From Actinospineispora acaciae DSM 45401 (GTDB lineage: Bacteria; Actinomycetota; Actinomycetes; Mycobacteriales; Pseudonocardiaceae), in assembly GCF_000620785.1 (NCBI RefSeq), contig NZ_JIAI01000002.1, forward strand, positions 812,177 through 876,176: a stretch of DNA of 64,000 nucleotides. Direction: 5' to 3'. The notes beneath the pieces were generated by a model. It ran no database searches. It worked only from the letters and a program-made list of their open reading frames with translations, and was not told the origin of the DNA. Each line of letters begins with the position of its first letter. The stretch's first letter is position 1. Made by a program: the position numbers and the translations under genes. This document shows, in pieces, positions 36,386 through 45,210 of the stretch.

Positions 36386-36399
36386 TCAAGTCGACTTGA
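36386..36399. promoter_or_regulatory. SoxR-box-like palindrome upstream of SDR
   Basis: TCAAGTCGACTTGA is a perfect palindrome and matches the half-sites TCAAG/CTTGA of SoxR-type MerR operators. It lies between the divergent SDR and dxs genes, nearer to the SDR. No merR/soxR gene is in the window. Confidence 0.5.
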
Positions 36400-36483
36400 G
36401 CGCAAGTAATCAATCCATTGCCTGATGGGAACGGGTGCCCAACAGGCTCGGCATGCTGTCAAAACCGGAGCGCTACTGCTCCG

Positions 36484-36489
36484 TAGACT
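36484..36489 (+). promoter_or_regulatory. Candidate -10 element of dxs
   Basis: TAGACT stands 7 nt before the GTG at 36497 with no ribosome binding site, consistent with a leaderless dxs mRNA. Confidence 0.45.
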
Positions 36490-36496
36490 CACACGG

Positions 36497-38425
36497 GTGT
36501 CTGCGCTGCGAAACCTGAACGGCCCAGCCGACCTGAAGCGGCTCAGCGTCTCCGAGCTGCAGTCCCTCGCCGGTGAGATCCGGGACTTCCTGGTGACCAC
36601 GGTGTCTCGCACCGGGGGCCACCTCGGCCCCAACCTCGGTGTCGTTGAGCTCACCATGGCCCTGCACCGGGTGTTCGACTCACCGCACGACGCGTTGATC
36701 TTCGACACCGGGCACCAGGCCTACGTGCACAAGATCCTTACCGGTCGCTGCGACGGGTTCGACAGGCTGAAGGCCACCGGCGGGATCTCCGGGTACCCGA
36801 GCCGGGCGGAGAGCGAGCACGACCTGGTGGAGAACAGCCACGCCTCCACCTCGCTGTCCTACGCCGACGGGATGGCCAAGGCGTTCGCGCTGACCGGCGC
36901 GCGCCGGCACGTGGTCGCGGTGGTGGGCGACGGCGCGCTGACCGGCGGCATGTGCTGGGAGGCGCTGAACAACATCGCGGCCAACCGGGACCGCAACCTG
37001 GTGATCGTTGTCAACGACAACGGCCGCTCGTACTCGCCGACCATCGGCGGGCTGGCCGACCGGCTGGCCGCGCTGCGGCTGCGGCCCGGCTACGAGAAGG
37101 TGCTGGACGCCGGCAAGCGGGCGCTGGCGCAGACCCCGGTGGTGGGCCCGACGGTGTACAGCGGGCTGCACGCGCTCAAGGCCGGGATGAAGGACGCGCT
37201 GGCCCCGCAGGAGCTGTTCGCCGACCTGGGGCTGAAGTACCTGGGCCCGGTGGACGGGCACGACCTGGGGGCACTGGAGTCGGCGCTGCGGCGGGCTCGC
37301 GACTTCGAGGGCACGGTGATCGTGCACGCCGTGACCCGCAAGGGCTACGGCTATCCGCTGGCGGAGAACGACGAGATCGAGCAGATGCACAGCCCGGGGG
37401 CGTTCGACCCGGCCACCGGCGCGCCGGTCGGTCCGTCCAAGGCGGGCTGGACGAAGGTGTTCGCCGAGGAGATCGTCCGGCTGGGCGCCGAGCGCGACGA
37501 CCTGGTCGCGATCACCGCCGCGATGCTGCACCCGGTCGGGCTGGCCCCGTTCGCGGAGGCCTACCCGGACCGCTGCATCGACGTGGGCATCGCCGAGCAG
37601 CACGCGCTGACCTCGGCGGCCGGGCTGGCCATGGCCGGGATGCACCCGGTGGTCGCGCTGTACTCCACGTTCCTGAACCGGGCGTTCGACCAGCTCCTGC
37701 TGGACGTGGCGCTGCACCGCCAGCCGGTCACCCTGGTGCTGGACCGCTCCGGCGTGACCGGCAACGACGGCCCCAGCCACAACGGCATGTGGGACCTGTC
37801 CATCCTCGGCGTGGTGCCCGGCATCCGGGTGGCCGCACCCCGCGACGCGGTGAGCCTGCGCCAGGAGCTGCGGGAGGCGGTCGCGATCGAGGACGGGCCG
37901 ACCGTGCTGCGCTACCCGAAGGGCGCGGTGATCCCGGAGATCCCGGCGGTGCGCCGGGTGGACGGGGTGGACGTGCTGCGGTCGTCGGACCCGGAGCGCG
38001 CGGACGTGCTGCTGGTCTGTGTGGGGGCGTTCGCCGAGCTCGGGCTGTCCGCCGCCGACCGGCTCGCCGACCAGGGCATCGGGGTGACGGTGGTGGACCC
38101 GAGGTGGGTGCTGCCGGTGCCGGACGCGGTGGTCGGCCTGGCCCGCGAGCACCGGCTGGTGGTGACCGTGGAGGACGGCGGCGGGCACGGCGGGATCGGC
38201 TCGGCGGTGGCCGCCGCGCTGCGCGCCGCCGAGGTGGACGTGCCGCTGCGCGACCTGGCGCTGCCGCAGCGGTTCCTGGACCACGGCAGCCGGGGCGATG
38301 TGCTCGCGTCCGTGGGCCTGACCGCCCAGGACGTGTCCCGCCGGGTCACCGAGTGGGCGTCCGCCCTCCCGGCCCCGGAGCCCACGCCGGACGCGCCGTC
38401 CGCGAGCCGGCCCGGCGAGAAGTAG
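36497..38425 (+). CDS. dxs: 1-deoxy-D-xylulose-5-phosphate synthase
   Basis: A 642-residue thiamine-diphosphate enzyme that joins pyruvate and glyceraldehyde 3-phosphate, the first step of the MEP isoprenoid pathway. The TPP-binding motif GDGALTGG with the following NN is present, as is [10 protein letters not shown] with its conserved His. The transketolase central domain has [10 protein letters not shown], and NDGPSHNG carries the catalytic-region His. GTG 36497 gives a length close to M. tuberculosis Dxs (638) and has a leaderless-type promoter; the longer frame from 36425 is rejected. The C-terminal 25 residues are Pro/Ala-rich. Confidence 0.96.
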   Translation: MSALRNLNGPADLKRLSVSELQSLAGEIRDFLVTTVSRTGGHLGPNLGVVELTMALHRVFDSPHDALIFDTGHQAYVHKILTGRCDGFDRLKATGGISGYPSRAESEHDLVENSHASTSLSYADGMAKAFALTGARRHVVAVVGDGALTGGMCWEALNNIAANRDRNLVIVVNDNGRSYSPTIGGLADRLAALRLRPGYEKVLDAGKRALAQTPVVGPTVYSGLHALKAGMKDALAPQELFADLGLKYLGPVDGHDLGALESALRRARDFEGTVIVHAVTRKGYGYPLAENDEIEQMHSPGAFDPATGAPVGPSKAGWTKVFAEEIVRLGAERDDLVAITAAMLHPVGLAPFAEAYPDRCIDVGIAEQHALTSAAGLAMAGMHPVVALYSTFLNRAFDQLLLDVALHRQPVTLVLDRSGVTGNDGPSHNGMWDLSILGVVPGIRVAAPRDAVSLRQELREAVAIEDGPTVLRYPKGAVIPEIPAVRRVDGVDVLRSSDPERADVLLVCVGAFAELGLSAADRLADQGIGVTVVDPRWVLPVPDAVVGLAREHRLVVTVEDGGGHGGIGSAVAAALRAAEVDVPLRDLALPQRFLDHGSRGDVLASVGLTAQDVSRRVTEWASALPAPEPTPDAPSASRPGEK

Positions 38426-38452
38426 GCCGCGCGCTCACCCGGCGCGGGCCGG

Positions 38453-39178
38453 CTACTTCCCGCCGTCCACCCGCAGCGCGTGCTCGACCTCCATCCGCAG
38501 CACCGTCTCGAGCGCGTGGTCGACGCCGTGGTCCACGGCGCGCTTGGCCGCCTGGGTGGCGGCCCGGGGCGCCTCGGCCAGCCGTCGTGCCCAGTTGTGC
38601 GCGGTGGTCGCCAGCTCCTCGCCCGGCACCACCGCGTTGACCAGCCCCCACCGGGCGGCCTCCTCGGCGTCCACGGGGTCGCCGAGCAGCAGCAGCTCCT
38701 TGGCCTTGAGCGGGCCGACCAGCAGCGGCAGCAGCCGGGCGATGCCGCCGGTGCCGGTGAGCCCGAGTCCGGCCTCGGGGAACCTGAACGTCGTCCCGGT
38801 CGCCGCTATCACCAGGTCGCAGCCCAGGGCGAACTCCGCGCCGGCGCCGATGGCGTGGCCGTGCACGGCGGCGATCACCGGGGCGGGGCAGGCCCGGATC
38901 CGCCTGGTGACGTCCTGGATGCGGTCCAGCCGGGCGGGCAGCGTCGCGGGGTCCTCGGCGGCCTTGAGGTCGTGACCGGCGCAGAACGCCCTGCCCCGGC
39001 CGGCCAGCAGGACCGCGCCGACGTCCGCCCCGGTGACCGCCTCCAGCGCGCCGACCAACTGCTCGACCAGCGCGGCGTTCACCGCGTTCAGGCGGTGCGG
39101 CCGGTTCAGGTGGATGACCCCGATGCCGTCGTGCACCTCGGTCTCGACCACCGTTCGTGCGGGCTCGGCCATCGGCAT
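38453..39178 (-). CDS. Enoyl-CoA hydratase/isomerase
   Basis: A 241-residue crotonase-fold protein. The oxyanion-hole segments are AGRGRAFCAGHDLK (about 60-73) and HGHAIGAGAEFAL (about 110-122). The catalytic region FPEAGLGLTGTGG has Glu at the first catalytic position, but the second glutamate of true hydratases is replaced in the Thr-Gly-Thr-Gly stretch, so the exact reaction is uncertain. It matches the echA15 position of mycobacteria. AAGGAG lies about 12 nt before the ATG at 39178, and a second ATG is at 39172. A CGATCGATCG palindrome lies in its promoter. Confidence 0.9.
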   Translation of the reverse strand: MPMAEPARTVVETEVHDGIGVIHLNRPHRLNAVNAALVEQLVGALEAVTGADVGAVLLAGRGRAFCAGHDLKAAEDPATLPARLDRIQDVTRRIRACPAPVIAAVHGHAIGAGAEFALGCDLVIAATGTTFRFPEAGLGLTGTGGIARLLPLLVGPLKAKELLLLGDPVDAEEAARWGLVNAVVPGEELATTAHNWARRLAEAPRAATQAAKRAVDHGVDHALETVLRMEVEHALRVDGGK

Positions 39179-39203
39179 GTCTCGCGTCGTCTCCTTGCTT
39201 AAT

Positions 39204-39217
39204 CGATCGATCGATCG
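39204..39217. promoter_or_regulatory. CGATCGATCGATCG palindrome (site A)
   Basis: A 14-bp palindrome in the divergent region between the enoyl-CoA hydratase and GNAT genes. It shares its core with the sites at 40525-40534 and 40663-40678 that flank the tetR gene, suggesting the same regulator. Confidence 0.6.
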
Positions 39218-39276
39218 GCTATGGTCGTCACGCTAAGCAGGCGTACCGAGGGACGTCAACTCGACGAGGAGGTCCG

Positions 39277-39780
39277 ATGCCGGTCCGTGACGCCACCCCC
39301 GTCGACCTGCCGGTGATCCGGGAGCTGTTGGTCGACCACGCGGCGAGCGAGGCGAACGTGACGATCGACGCGGAACGGGACGAGCTGGCCGGCGCGCTGT
39401 TCGGCGCCCGGCCGGTGGTGCGGGCGACGCTGGCGGAGACCGCCGGCCCGGCGCGTGAGGTCACCGGCCTGGCGCTGTGGTACCCGACCTTCTCGTCGTG
39501 GACGCTGCGCACCGGCATCTGGCTGGAGGACCTGTTCGTCCGGGAGGCCCACCGCGGCGGCGGCGTGGGCCGCGAGCTGATGGCCGACCTGCGCGCCCGC
39601 ACCGGCGGCCGGGTGGAGTGGGAGGTCGCCGTGGACAACGGCCGCGCCGAGCGGTTCTACCGGCGGCTGGGTGCCGGGCCGGTGTCGGGCTGGACCCGCT
39701 ACCGCTGGCTGCCCCCGACGTCCGGTTCGGCCGGTTCGGCCGGTTCGACCGGTTCGACCGGTGAGTCCGGGGTGGGCTGA
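39277..39780 (+). CDS. GNAT-family N-acetyltransferase
   Basis: A 167-residue acetyltransferase. The acetyl-CoA-binding motif A is EDLFVREAHRGGGVGRELMA (about 88-107), and motif B contains DNGRAERFYRRLGA. The substrate is unknown, possibly a polyamine or amine as in SSAT-like enzymes. AGGAGG is well spaced before the ATG. The last 16 residues are encoded by a 9-bp tandem repeat (SAG SAG STG STG) and lie within an 82-bp overlap with the 3' end of the convergent tetR gene. Confidence 0.9.
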   Translation: MPVRDATPVDLPVIRELLVDHAASEANVTIDAERDELAGALFGARPVVRATLAETAGPAREVTGLALWYPTFSSWTLRTGIWLEDLFVREAHRGGGVGRELMADLRARTGGRVEWEVAVDNGRAERFYRRLGAGPVSGWTRYRWLPPTSGSAGSAGSTGSTGESGVG

Positions 39781-40490
39781 CCGGCGCGGCGCGGCGCGCG
39801 CGGTTCCCTGGCGCGCATCTGGGGCAGCCGGATCTGCCAGATCTCCTCCACCAGGCCGTGGATGTCGGCGGCGGCCGGCAGCGACGCCTCGGCCAGCTGC
39901 CGGGGCGGCACGCCGAGCAGCTGCAGGGCCAGCTGGGCGTGCGTGGCGGCGATGGTGTCCAGGTCGAGCGGGCCGTCCGGGGTGTACCACTTGGGCACGC
40001 CGGAGCACATCTCCAGCAGCGCCATCCGCGCGAACCGCTGGTCGGGAACCCAGAACAGGCCCTGTTCGCAGCCCTGGGCGATGGGGCGGCGCCAATGGTC
40101 CTCGTAGCCGTCCCGGTACTCGACGACCGCAGCCCTGCGGTCCGGGCCGAGCGCCGCGATCTCGTTGTCCACCACCGTGGTCTCGTCCCGGTGCAGGGCG
40201 TGGGTGATCACGTGCACGTGCACCAGTCGGACGATCACCTCCGGCGGGGACGGGTCGCCCTCGGTGACCCGCTCGGCGGCCTTGATCAGCCGTTCCAGGC
40301 AGGTCCGCATGATGCCGAAGAGCAGGTCCTCCTTGGTGCCCATGTAGTGGTAGAGGCTCGCCGAGGACAGGTTGGCGGCGTCGGCCAGCTCGCGGATGCC
40401 GGTGCCGTGGAACCCCTTCGCCGCGAACAGCCGCACCGCGGCGTCCCAGACCTGACGCTGGGTGTCCCCGTCCGTGCTCGCCACCGCCAT
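39699..40490 (-). CDS. TetR-family transcriptional regulator
   Basis: A 263-residue repressor. The N-terminal helix-turn-helix spans about residues 8-58 (RLFAAKGFHGTGIRELADAA then LSSASLYHYMGTKEDLL). The ligand domain follows and resembles FadR/KstR2-like acyl-CoA-responsive TetR proteins. The C-terminal about 27 residues are Pro/Glu repeats encoded by a 9-bp tandem repeat shared with the convergent GNAT gene. A TGATCGATCA site lies 35 bp upstream of its ATG, suggesting autoregulation. Similar sites precede the permease and GNAT/enoyl-CoA hydratase genes. Confidence 0.9.
   Translation of the reverse strand: MAVASTDGDTQRQVWDAAVRLFAAKGFHGTGIRELADAANLSSASLYHYMGTKEDLLFGIMRTCLERLIKAAERVTEGDPSPPEVIVRLVHVHVITHALHRDETTVVDNEIAALGPDRRAAVVEYRDGYEDHWRRPIAQGCEQGLFWVPDQRFARMALLEMCSGVPKWYTPDGPLDLDTIAATHAQLALQLLGVPPRQLAEASLPAAADIHGLVEEIWQIRLPQMRAREPRAPRRAGQPTPDSPVEPVEPAEPAEPDVGGSQR
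39722..39762. repeat. 9-bp tandem repeat coding on both strands
   Basis: Four units of CCGGTTCGG or CCGGTTCGA run from 39722 to 39757, followed by a partial unit. Read forward they encode Ser-Ala/Thr-Gly triplets of GNAT; read in reverse they encode Pro-Val/Ala-Glu triplets of TetR. A change of unit number keeps both frames open. Confidence 0.85.
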
Positions 40491-40524
40491 CTGCCTGCCC
40501 GAACCCCTTCGTGAACCGGTCGAT

Positions 40525-40534
40525 TGATCGATCA
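40525..40534. promoter_or_regulatory. TGATCGATCA palindrome upstream of tetR (site B)
   Basis: A 10-bp palindrome in the context GGTCGATTGATCGATCAGTT. It is the weakest of the three local sites but has the same GATCGATC core, and lies between tetR and the permease gene. Confidence 0.55.
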
Positions 40535-40662
40535 GTTTACCCGCGCGGGTCGCCGGCGGCCGACGTGCGCGAGGCGGCCTCGACGCCGGTCGGCCCGGGT
40601 ATTCCGCGACGCTCAGGTCTTGACCTGTGTATTTCACGTCACATACGGTCTCCGTTCGTATC

Positions 40663-40678
40663 CCGATCGATCGATCGG
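40663..40678. promoter_or_regulatory. CCGATCGATCGATCGG palindrome (site C)
   Basis: A perfect 16-bp palindrome directly before the AGGAG ribosome binding site and ATG of the permease gene. It would overlap the promoter or the start of transcription, ideal for repression by the neighbouring TetR protein. Confidence 0.65.
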
Positions 40679-40689
40679 TAGGAGACGTG

Positions 40690-42108
40690 ATGACAGACGA
40701 GGCACCGTCCATCCAGCGCTCCCGAGCCGAGCCCGCACCCGGCCACCGGTCGCGGCGCGCGCTGCGGCCGGCACTGGCCGACCGGCAGATGAGCATGATC
40801 GCCATCGGCGGGGTGATCGGCGCCGGGCTGTTCGTGGGCAGCGGCAGCGTGGTCAACCAGGCCGGCCCGGCGGCGCTGGTGGCCTACGTGGTGTCCGGCG
40901 GGCTGGTCGTGCTGATCATGCGGATGCTCGCCGAGCTGTCCGTGGCCGCGCCCACCACCGGCTCCTTCGCCAGCTACGCCGCCGGTGAGTTCGGCAGCTG
41001 GAGCGGCCTGGCGGTGGGCACGCTGTACGCCTACTCCTGGTGGGTCACCGTGGGCATCGAGGCGGTCGTGGGCGGCGGTCTGTTCCACGGACTGGTGCCG
41101 GCGGTCCCGGCGTGGGCGGCGGCGTGCGCGTCGGTGGTGGTGCTGGCCGGGGCGAACCTGCTCGCGGTGCGCGCGTACGGCGAGGCCGAGTTCTGGTTCG
41201 CGCTGGTCAAGGTCGTGGCGATCGTGCTGTTCATCGGGCTCGGGCTGGCCGCGATCGCCGGGCTGCTGCCGGGGGTGGCGGCACCGGGCACGGCGAACCT
41301 GCTCGGGCACGGCGGGTTCGCGCCGCACGGCTGGTACGCGGTGCTGCCGGCGATCCTGGTGGTGACCTTCGCGTTCAACGGCGCCGAGGTGGTCACCATC
41401 GCGGCGGGGGAGGCGGTGCGCCCGGTCGAGGCGGTGCGCCGGGCGATCCGGTCCACGGTGGCCCGGATCCTGGTCTTCTACATCGGCTCCATCGTGGTGA
41501 TCGTGACGCTGCTGCCGTACGACGACGCGGGGGTCACCCGCAGCCCGTACTCGGCGGTCCTGGAGCACCTGCGGCTGCCGCACGCCGGCCTGGTGATGGA
41601 CCTGGTGGTGCTGGTGGCGGTGCTGTCCTGCCTGAACTCCGGGATCTACATCTCGTCGCGGATGATGTGGGCGCTGGCCGAGCGGGGCGAGGCGCCCCGG
41701 TTGCTGGCCCGCACCACGGCCGCCGGGGTGCCGGTGCCGGCGGTGCTGCTGGCCTCGGCGGCCGGCCTTGGCACCGCCGCCGCGAACTACTTCGTGCCCA
41801 CCAGCGCGGTGTTCGACTTCCTGGTGGACTCCAGCGGGTCGGTGACCATCCTGGTCTACCTGGCCATCGCGCTGACCCAGCTGCGCGGCCGGGCCAGGGC
41901 GCGGCGGGCCGGGCGGGTGCCCGCCGTGCGGATGTGGCTGTTCCCGTACCTGTCCTGGCTGGTGGTGCTGGCCCTGGCGGCGACGTTCGTGTTGCTGCTG
42001 ATCGACCAGGGCACCCGGCGCTCGCTGCTGCTCACCCTGTCGGCGGCGGTCATCGCGGTGGCCGCCGGAGTCGCCAGGCAGCTGAGGCGGAAAGGGAGCC
42101 CTCGATGA
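40690..42108 (+). CDS. APC-family amino acid permease
   Basis: A 472-residue permease with 12 predicted helices. The N-terminal MSMIAIGGVIGAGLFVGSG is the signature of the AAT/GabP-type amino acid transporters. AGGAG precedes the ATG at 40690. The gene overlaps the P1 peptidase-like gene by ATGA, so uptake and hydrolysis of one substrate type may be linked. The TetR-type site C lies in its promoter. Substrate unknown; GABA, beta-alanine or aromatic amino acids are possibilities. Confidence 0.9.
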   Translation: MTDEAPSIQRSRAEPAPGHRSRRALRPALADRQMSMIAIGGVIGAGLFVGSGSVVNQAGPAALVAYVVSGGLVVLIMRMLAELSVAAPTTGSFASYAAGEFGSWSGLAVGTLYAYSWWVTVGIEAVVGGGLFHGLVPAVPAWAAACASVVVLAGANLLAVRAYGEAEFWFALVKVVAIVLFIGLGLAAIAGLLPGVAAPGTANLLGHGGFAPHGWYAVLPAILVVTFAFNGAEVVTIAAGEAVRPVEAVRRAIRSTVARILVFYIGSIVVIVTLLPYDDAGVTRSPYSAVLEHLRLPHAGLVMDLVVLVAVLSCLNSGIYISSRMMWALAERGEAPRLLARTTAAGVPVPAVLLASAAGLGTAAANYFVPTSAVFDFLVDSSGSVTILVYLAIALTQLRGRARARRAGRVPAVRMWLFPYLSWLVVLALAATFVLLLIDQGTRRSLLLTLSAAVIAVAAGVARQLRRKGSPR

Positions 42109-43321
42109 TCAGCCGTCGTCGCCTGCTGCAGGCGTCCGGGGTGGCCGCCGGCACCGGGGCGGTCGGCGCCGGCATCGGCGTGGCGGCGACCCACCGGGCA
42201 GCACCCGAGTCGTCGGCGGAGGCGCTGGAGCGGGTCCGGGCCGGCGAGCGGGTGCGGCTGCGCGACCTGGGCATCCAGATCGGCGTCCTGCCGACCGGAC
42301 GGTGGAACGCGATCACCGACGTGCCCGGGGTGAAGGTGGGGTACAAGACGATCGTGCGGGACCAGCCGAAAATCGTCCGCACCGGCGTCACCATCATCGT
42401 GCCGCGCGAGGAGCCGATGCAGACGAACTGGTGCCACGCCGGCTGGTTCTCGCACAACGGCAACGGCGAGATGACCGGCACCCACTGGCTGGACGAGACC
42501 GGGCTGCTCAGCTCGGTCATCGGCATCACCAGCACGCTGCAGGTCGGCGTGGTCCGCGACACCCTGGTCAAGATGGGCATCGAGACCAACCCGGACCTGG
42601 AGTTCATGCTGCCGGTGGTGGCCGAGACCTACGACGGCGAGCTGAGCGACCCGTCCGCGTTCCCGATCACCGAGCAGGACGTGCGGGACGCGGTCAACTC
42701 GGCGGCGTCCGGGCCGGTGGCGGAGGGCAACGTGGGCGGTGGCACCGGCATGAGGTACTTCGACTTCAAGGGCGGCAGCGGCACCTCGTCGCGGGTGGTG
42801 GAGTACAAGGGCGCCAGCTACACGGTCGGCGCGTTCGTGCAGGCCAACTACGGCGAGCGGCGGTACCTGCGGGTCAACGGCGCCCCGGTCGGCAAGGAGA
42901 TCCCGGACGCGCCCGAGGCGGAGCCGGCCCGCACCACTCGTGCATCGCCGTGCTGGCCACCGACGCGCCACTGCTGCCCGAGCAGTGCCGGCGCCTCGCG
43001 GTGCGCGCCGGGATCGGCCTGGCGGCCACCGGGAGCGTCGCGGACAACGAGTCGGGCGACATCTACCTGGCGTTCTCCACGGCCAACGCGGTGCGGCAGG
43101 GGGCCGGGGTGGACTACAACCAGTCGAGGTCGATCCCCGAGGGGGAGATGACGCCGTTCTTCCACGCGGTCTCCGAGGCGTTCCAGGAGGCCGCGCACAA
43201 CTCCGCGTGCATGGCCCAGACCATGGTCGGGTTCAAGGGCACCGCGCCCGCGCTGCCGCTGGAGCGGCTGGTCGAGGTGGTCAGGGCGCACGGCCTGTTC
43301 GGTGGCGGCTTCCCCGGCTGA
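42105..43321 (+). pseudogene. P1-family peptidase (DmpA-like) with frameshift
   Basis: A DmpA/BapA-type serine aminopeptidase gene of about 405 codons in two frames. The first frame (from ATG 42105) has a Tat signal (SRRRLLQ), then GIQIGVLPTGRWNAITDVPG and GNVGGGTGM, conserved in the alpha part. Near 42935-42945 the family similarity moves to the -1 frame, which continues SCIAVLATDAPLLPEQ to the stop at 43321. This is the place where the precursor is autocleaved before the catalytic Ser/Thr. A one-base deletion, genuine or from sequencing, explains it; no typical slippery sequence was seen. If intact it would be exported and would cleave N-terminal or beta-amino acids. Confidence 0.8.
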
Positions 43322-43334
43322 GCCCGGCTGGCTC

Positions 43335-43340
43335 TACCCT
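43335..43340 (+). promoter_or_regulatory. Candidate -10 element of the response regulator gene
   Basis: TACCCT stands 6 nt before the GTG at 43347; no ribosome binding site is present. Confidence 0.45.
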
Positions 43341-43346
43341 GTCGGG

Positions 43347-44012
43347 GTGCGGGTGCTGATCGTTGAGGACGAACAACCGCTGGCGGACGCGCTGGCCAGG
43401 GGGCTGCGCCGGGAGGGCATGGCCGTCGACGTCGCCTACGACGGGGACAGCGGCCACGAGAAGGCGGCGATCACCCGCTACGACGTGGTGGTGCTGGACC
43501 GCGACCTGCCCGGCATGCCCGGCGACGAGCTGTGCGCGCAGCTGACCCAGGACGGCGGCATCACGCGGGTCATCATGCTCACCGCCAGCGGCACGCTCGC
43601 GGACAAGGTCGAGGGCCTGTCGCTGGGCGCGGACGACTACCTGGCCAAGCCGTTCGACTTCCCGGAGCTGGTGGCGCGGATGCGCGCGCTGGGCCGGCGC
43701 GCCACCCCGGCCACGCCGCCGGTGCTGGCCGCCGGCGACGTGGTGCTCGACCCGGCCCGGCGGACGGTGAAGCGCGGCGGCGAGCCGGTCGAGCTGACCC
43801 GCAAGGAGTTCGGCGTGCTGGAGGTGCTGCTCGGCGCCGGCGGGGCCGTGGTGAGCAGCGAGGAGCTGCTGGAGCGGGTCTGGGACGAGCACGCCGACCC
43901 GTTCACCACCACGGTGCGGGTCACGGTGATGACGCTGCGCAAGAAGCTCGGCGAGCCCGGCATCATCGAGACGGTGGTCGGCTCGGGCTACCGGGTTCCG
44001 TCGGCGGGGTAG
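43347..44012 (+). CDS. OmpR-family response regulator
   Basis: A 221-residue two-component regulator. The receiver domain (1-115) has the acidic pair in VEDEQ, the phosphorylated Asp51 (VVLDRDLPG) and the Lys in LAKPFDFPEL. The C-terminal winged helix (about 127-220) includes TRKEFGVLEVLL and the TTTVRVTVMTLRKKLG recognition helix. GTG 43347 is supported by a leaderless-type promoter. The cognate kinase gene follows after 9 bp. Targets are not evident from the sequence. Confidence 0.93.
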   Translation: MRVLIVEDEQPLADALARGLRREGMAVDVAYDGDSGHEKAAITRYDVVVLDRDLPGMPGDELCAQLTQDGGITRVIMLTASGTLADKVEGLSLGADDYLAKPFDFPELVARMRALGRRATPATPPVLAAGDVVLDPARRTVKRGGEPVELTRKEFGVLEVLLGAGGAVVSSEELLERVWDEHADPFTTTVRVTVMTLRKKLGEPGIIETVVGSGYRVPSAG

Positions 44013-44021
44013 GACGGCGCC

Positions 44022-45206
44022 GTGCGCGGGGATGTCCTCGCCCGTTCGCCGTCGGTACGGCGCTGGTCTCGCCGCTGGTCTCAGCGCTGGTCGAGCCGAG
44101 GGCCGGGGCTGCGGCTGCGGCTGACGGTGCTGTGCACGGCCCTGGCCGCGTGCGTGAGCGCGTTGCTGCTGTGGCTGGGGTGGCTGCTGGTGGGCGGCGT
44201 GATGACCGCCGTGCCGACGCTGCCGCCGGGCACCACCGTCCGGGTGCGTGACCTGCCGGTGCCGGCCGAGGCGCTCAGCCGGGCGCTCGCCGACGCCGCG
44301 CGCAACGACGTGCTGCGCACCGGGCTGGTGGCGTTCCCGCTGGTCGTGGCTGCTGCCGCGGTGCTGTCGTACGTGGCGGTCGGCCGGGTGCTGCGGCCGC
44401 TGCGGGAGGTCACCGGGACCGCGCGGCGGCTGTCCGCCGAGTCGCTGGACGAGCGGATCGCGCTGCCCGGCAGGTACGGCGAGGTGACCGAGCTGGCGGA
44501 GAGCTTCGACGCCATGCTGGACCGGCTGCACGCGGCGTTCGAGATGCAGCGCCGGTTCGTGGCCAACGCCAGCCACGAGCTGCGCACCCCGCTCGCGGTG
44601 ATGCGCACCGAGGTGGACGTCACGCTCGCCGACCCCCTCGCCGACGTGGCCGAGCTGCGCCGGATGGCCGAGGTGGTGCGCGGCGCGACCTACCGGGCCG
44701 ACGCGTTGGTGCAGGGCCTGCTGCTGCTCGCGCGCACCGAGGCGGGGGTGGCCGGGCCGGCCGTCGAGGTGGACCTGGCCGCGCTGGTCAAGCCCGCGCT
44801 GGCGGCGGTGCGCGCGGAGGCGGACGAGCGGCGGCTGCGGGTCCGGCTGGACTGCGCGCCCGCCGTGACCGCCGGCGACCCGGCGCTGCTGGAGCGGGTG
44901 GTGGGCAACCTGGTGGAGAACGCCGTGCGGCACAACCTGGAGGGCGGCTGGCTGGAGGTGGCCACCGACGCGGACGCCGGGTGGGCGCGGCTGCGGGTCA
45001 GCTCCAGCGGCGTGCCGGTGACCGAGGCGCGGGTCGGCGAGCTGTTCGAGCCGTTCCGCCGGGGTGCCCCCCGCGCCGCCGGCTCCGGCTCCGGCCTGGG
45101 CCTGTCGATCGTGCGCGCGGTCGTCTCCGCACACCGAGGCACCGTCACCGCCGCCCCCGTCCCCGACGGCGGCCTCACCGTCACCGTCCACCTCCCCGCC
45201 GCCTGA
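44022..45206 (+). CDS. Sensor histidine kinase
   Basis: A 394-residue membrane kinase. Two transmembrane helices (about 33-60 and 102-122) enclose a short extracytoplasmic loop, followed by HAMP (about 122-170). The H box is FVANASHELRTPLA with His185, the N box NLVENAVRHN, and the G box GSGSGLGLSIV. The usual Asp-containing G1 box reads VSSSGVPV, a variant seen in some actinobacterial kinases. It is paired with the OmpR regulator just upstream. The small sensory loop suggests that it senses envelope or membrane-embedded signals. Confidence 0.92.
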   Translation: MRGDVLARSPSVRRWSRRWSQRWSSRGPGLRLRLTVLCTALAACVSALLLWLGWLLVGGVMTAVPTLPPGTTVRVRDLPVPAEALSRALADAARNDVLRTGLVAFPLVVAAAAVLSYVAVGRVLRPLREVTGTARRLSAESLDERIALPGRYGEVTELAESFDAMLDRLHAAFEMQRRFVANASHELRTPLAVMRTEVDVTLADPLADVAELRRMAEVVRGATYRADALVQGLLLLARTEAGVAGPAVEVDLAALVKPALAAVRAEADERRLRVRLDCAPAVTAGDPALLERVVGNLVENAVRHNLEGGWLEVATDADAGWARLRVSSSGVPVTEARVGELFEPFRRGAPRAAGSGSGLGLSIVRAVVSAHRGTVTAAPVPDGGLTVTVHLPAA

Positions 45207-45210
45207 GGCC

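Noticed and set aside
42930..42950. Programmed -1 frameshift in the P1 peptidase gene
   Set aside because: No XXXYYYZ slippery heptamer or obvious downstream pseudoknot was seen; a one-base deletion or sequencing error is simpler.
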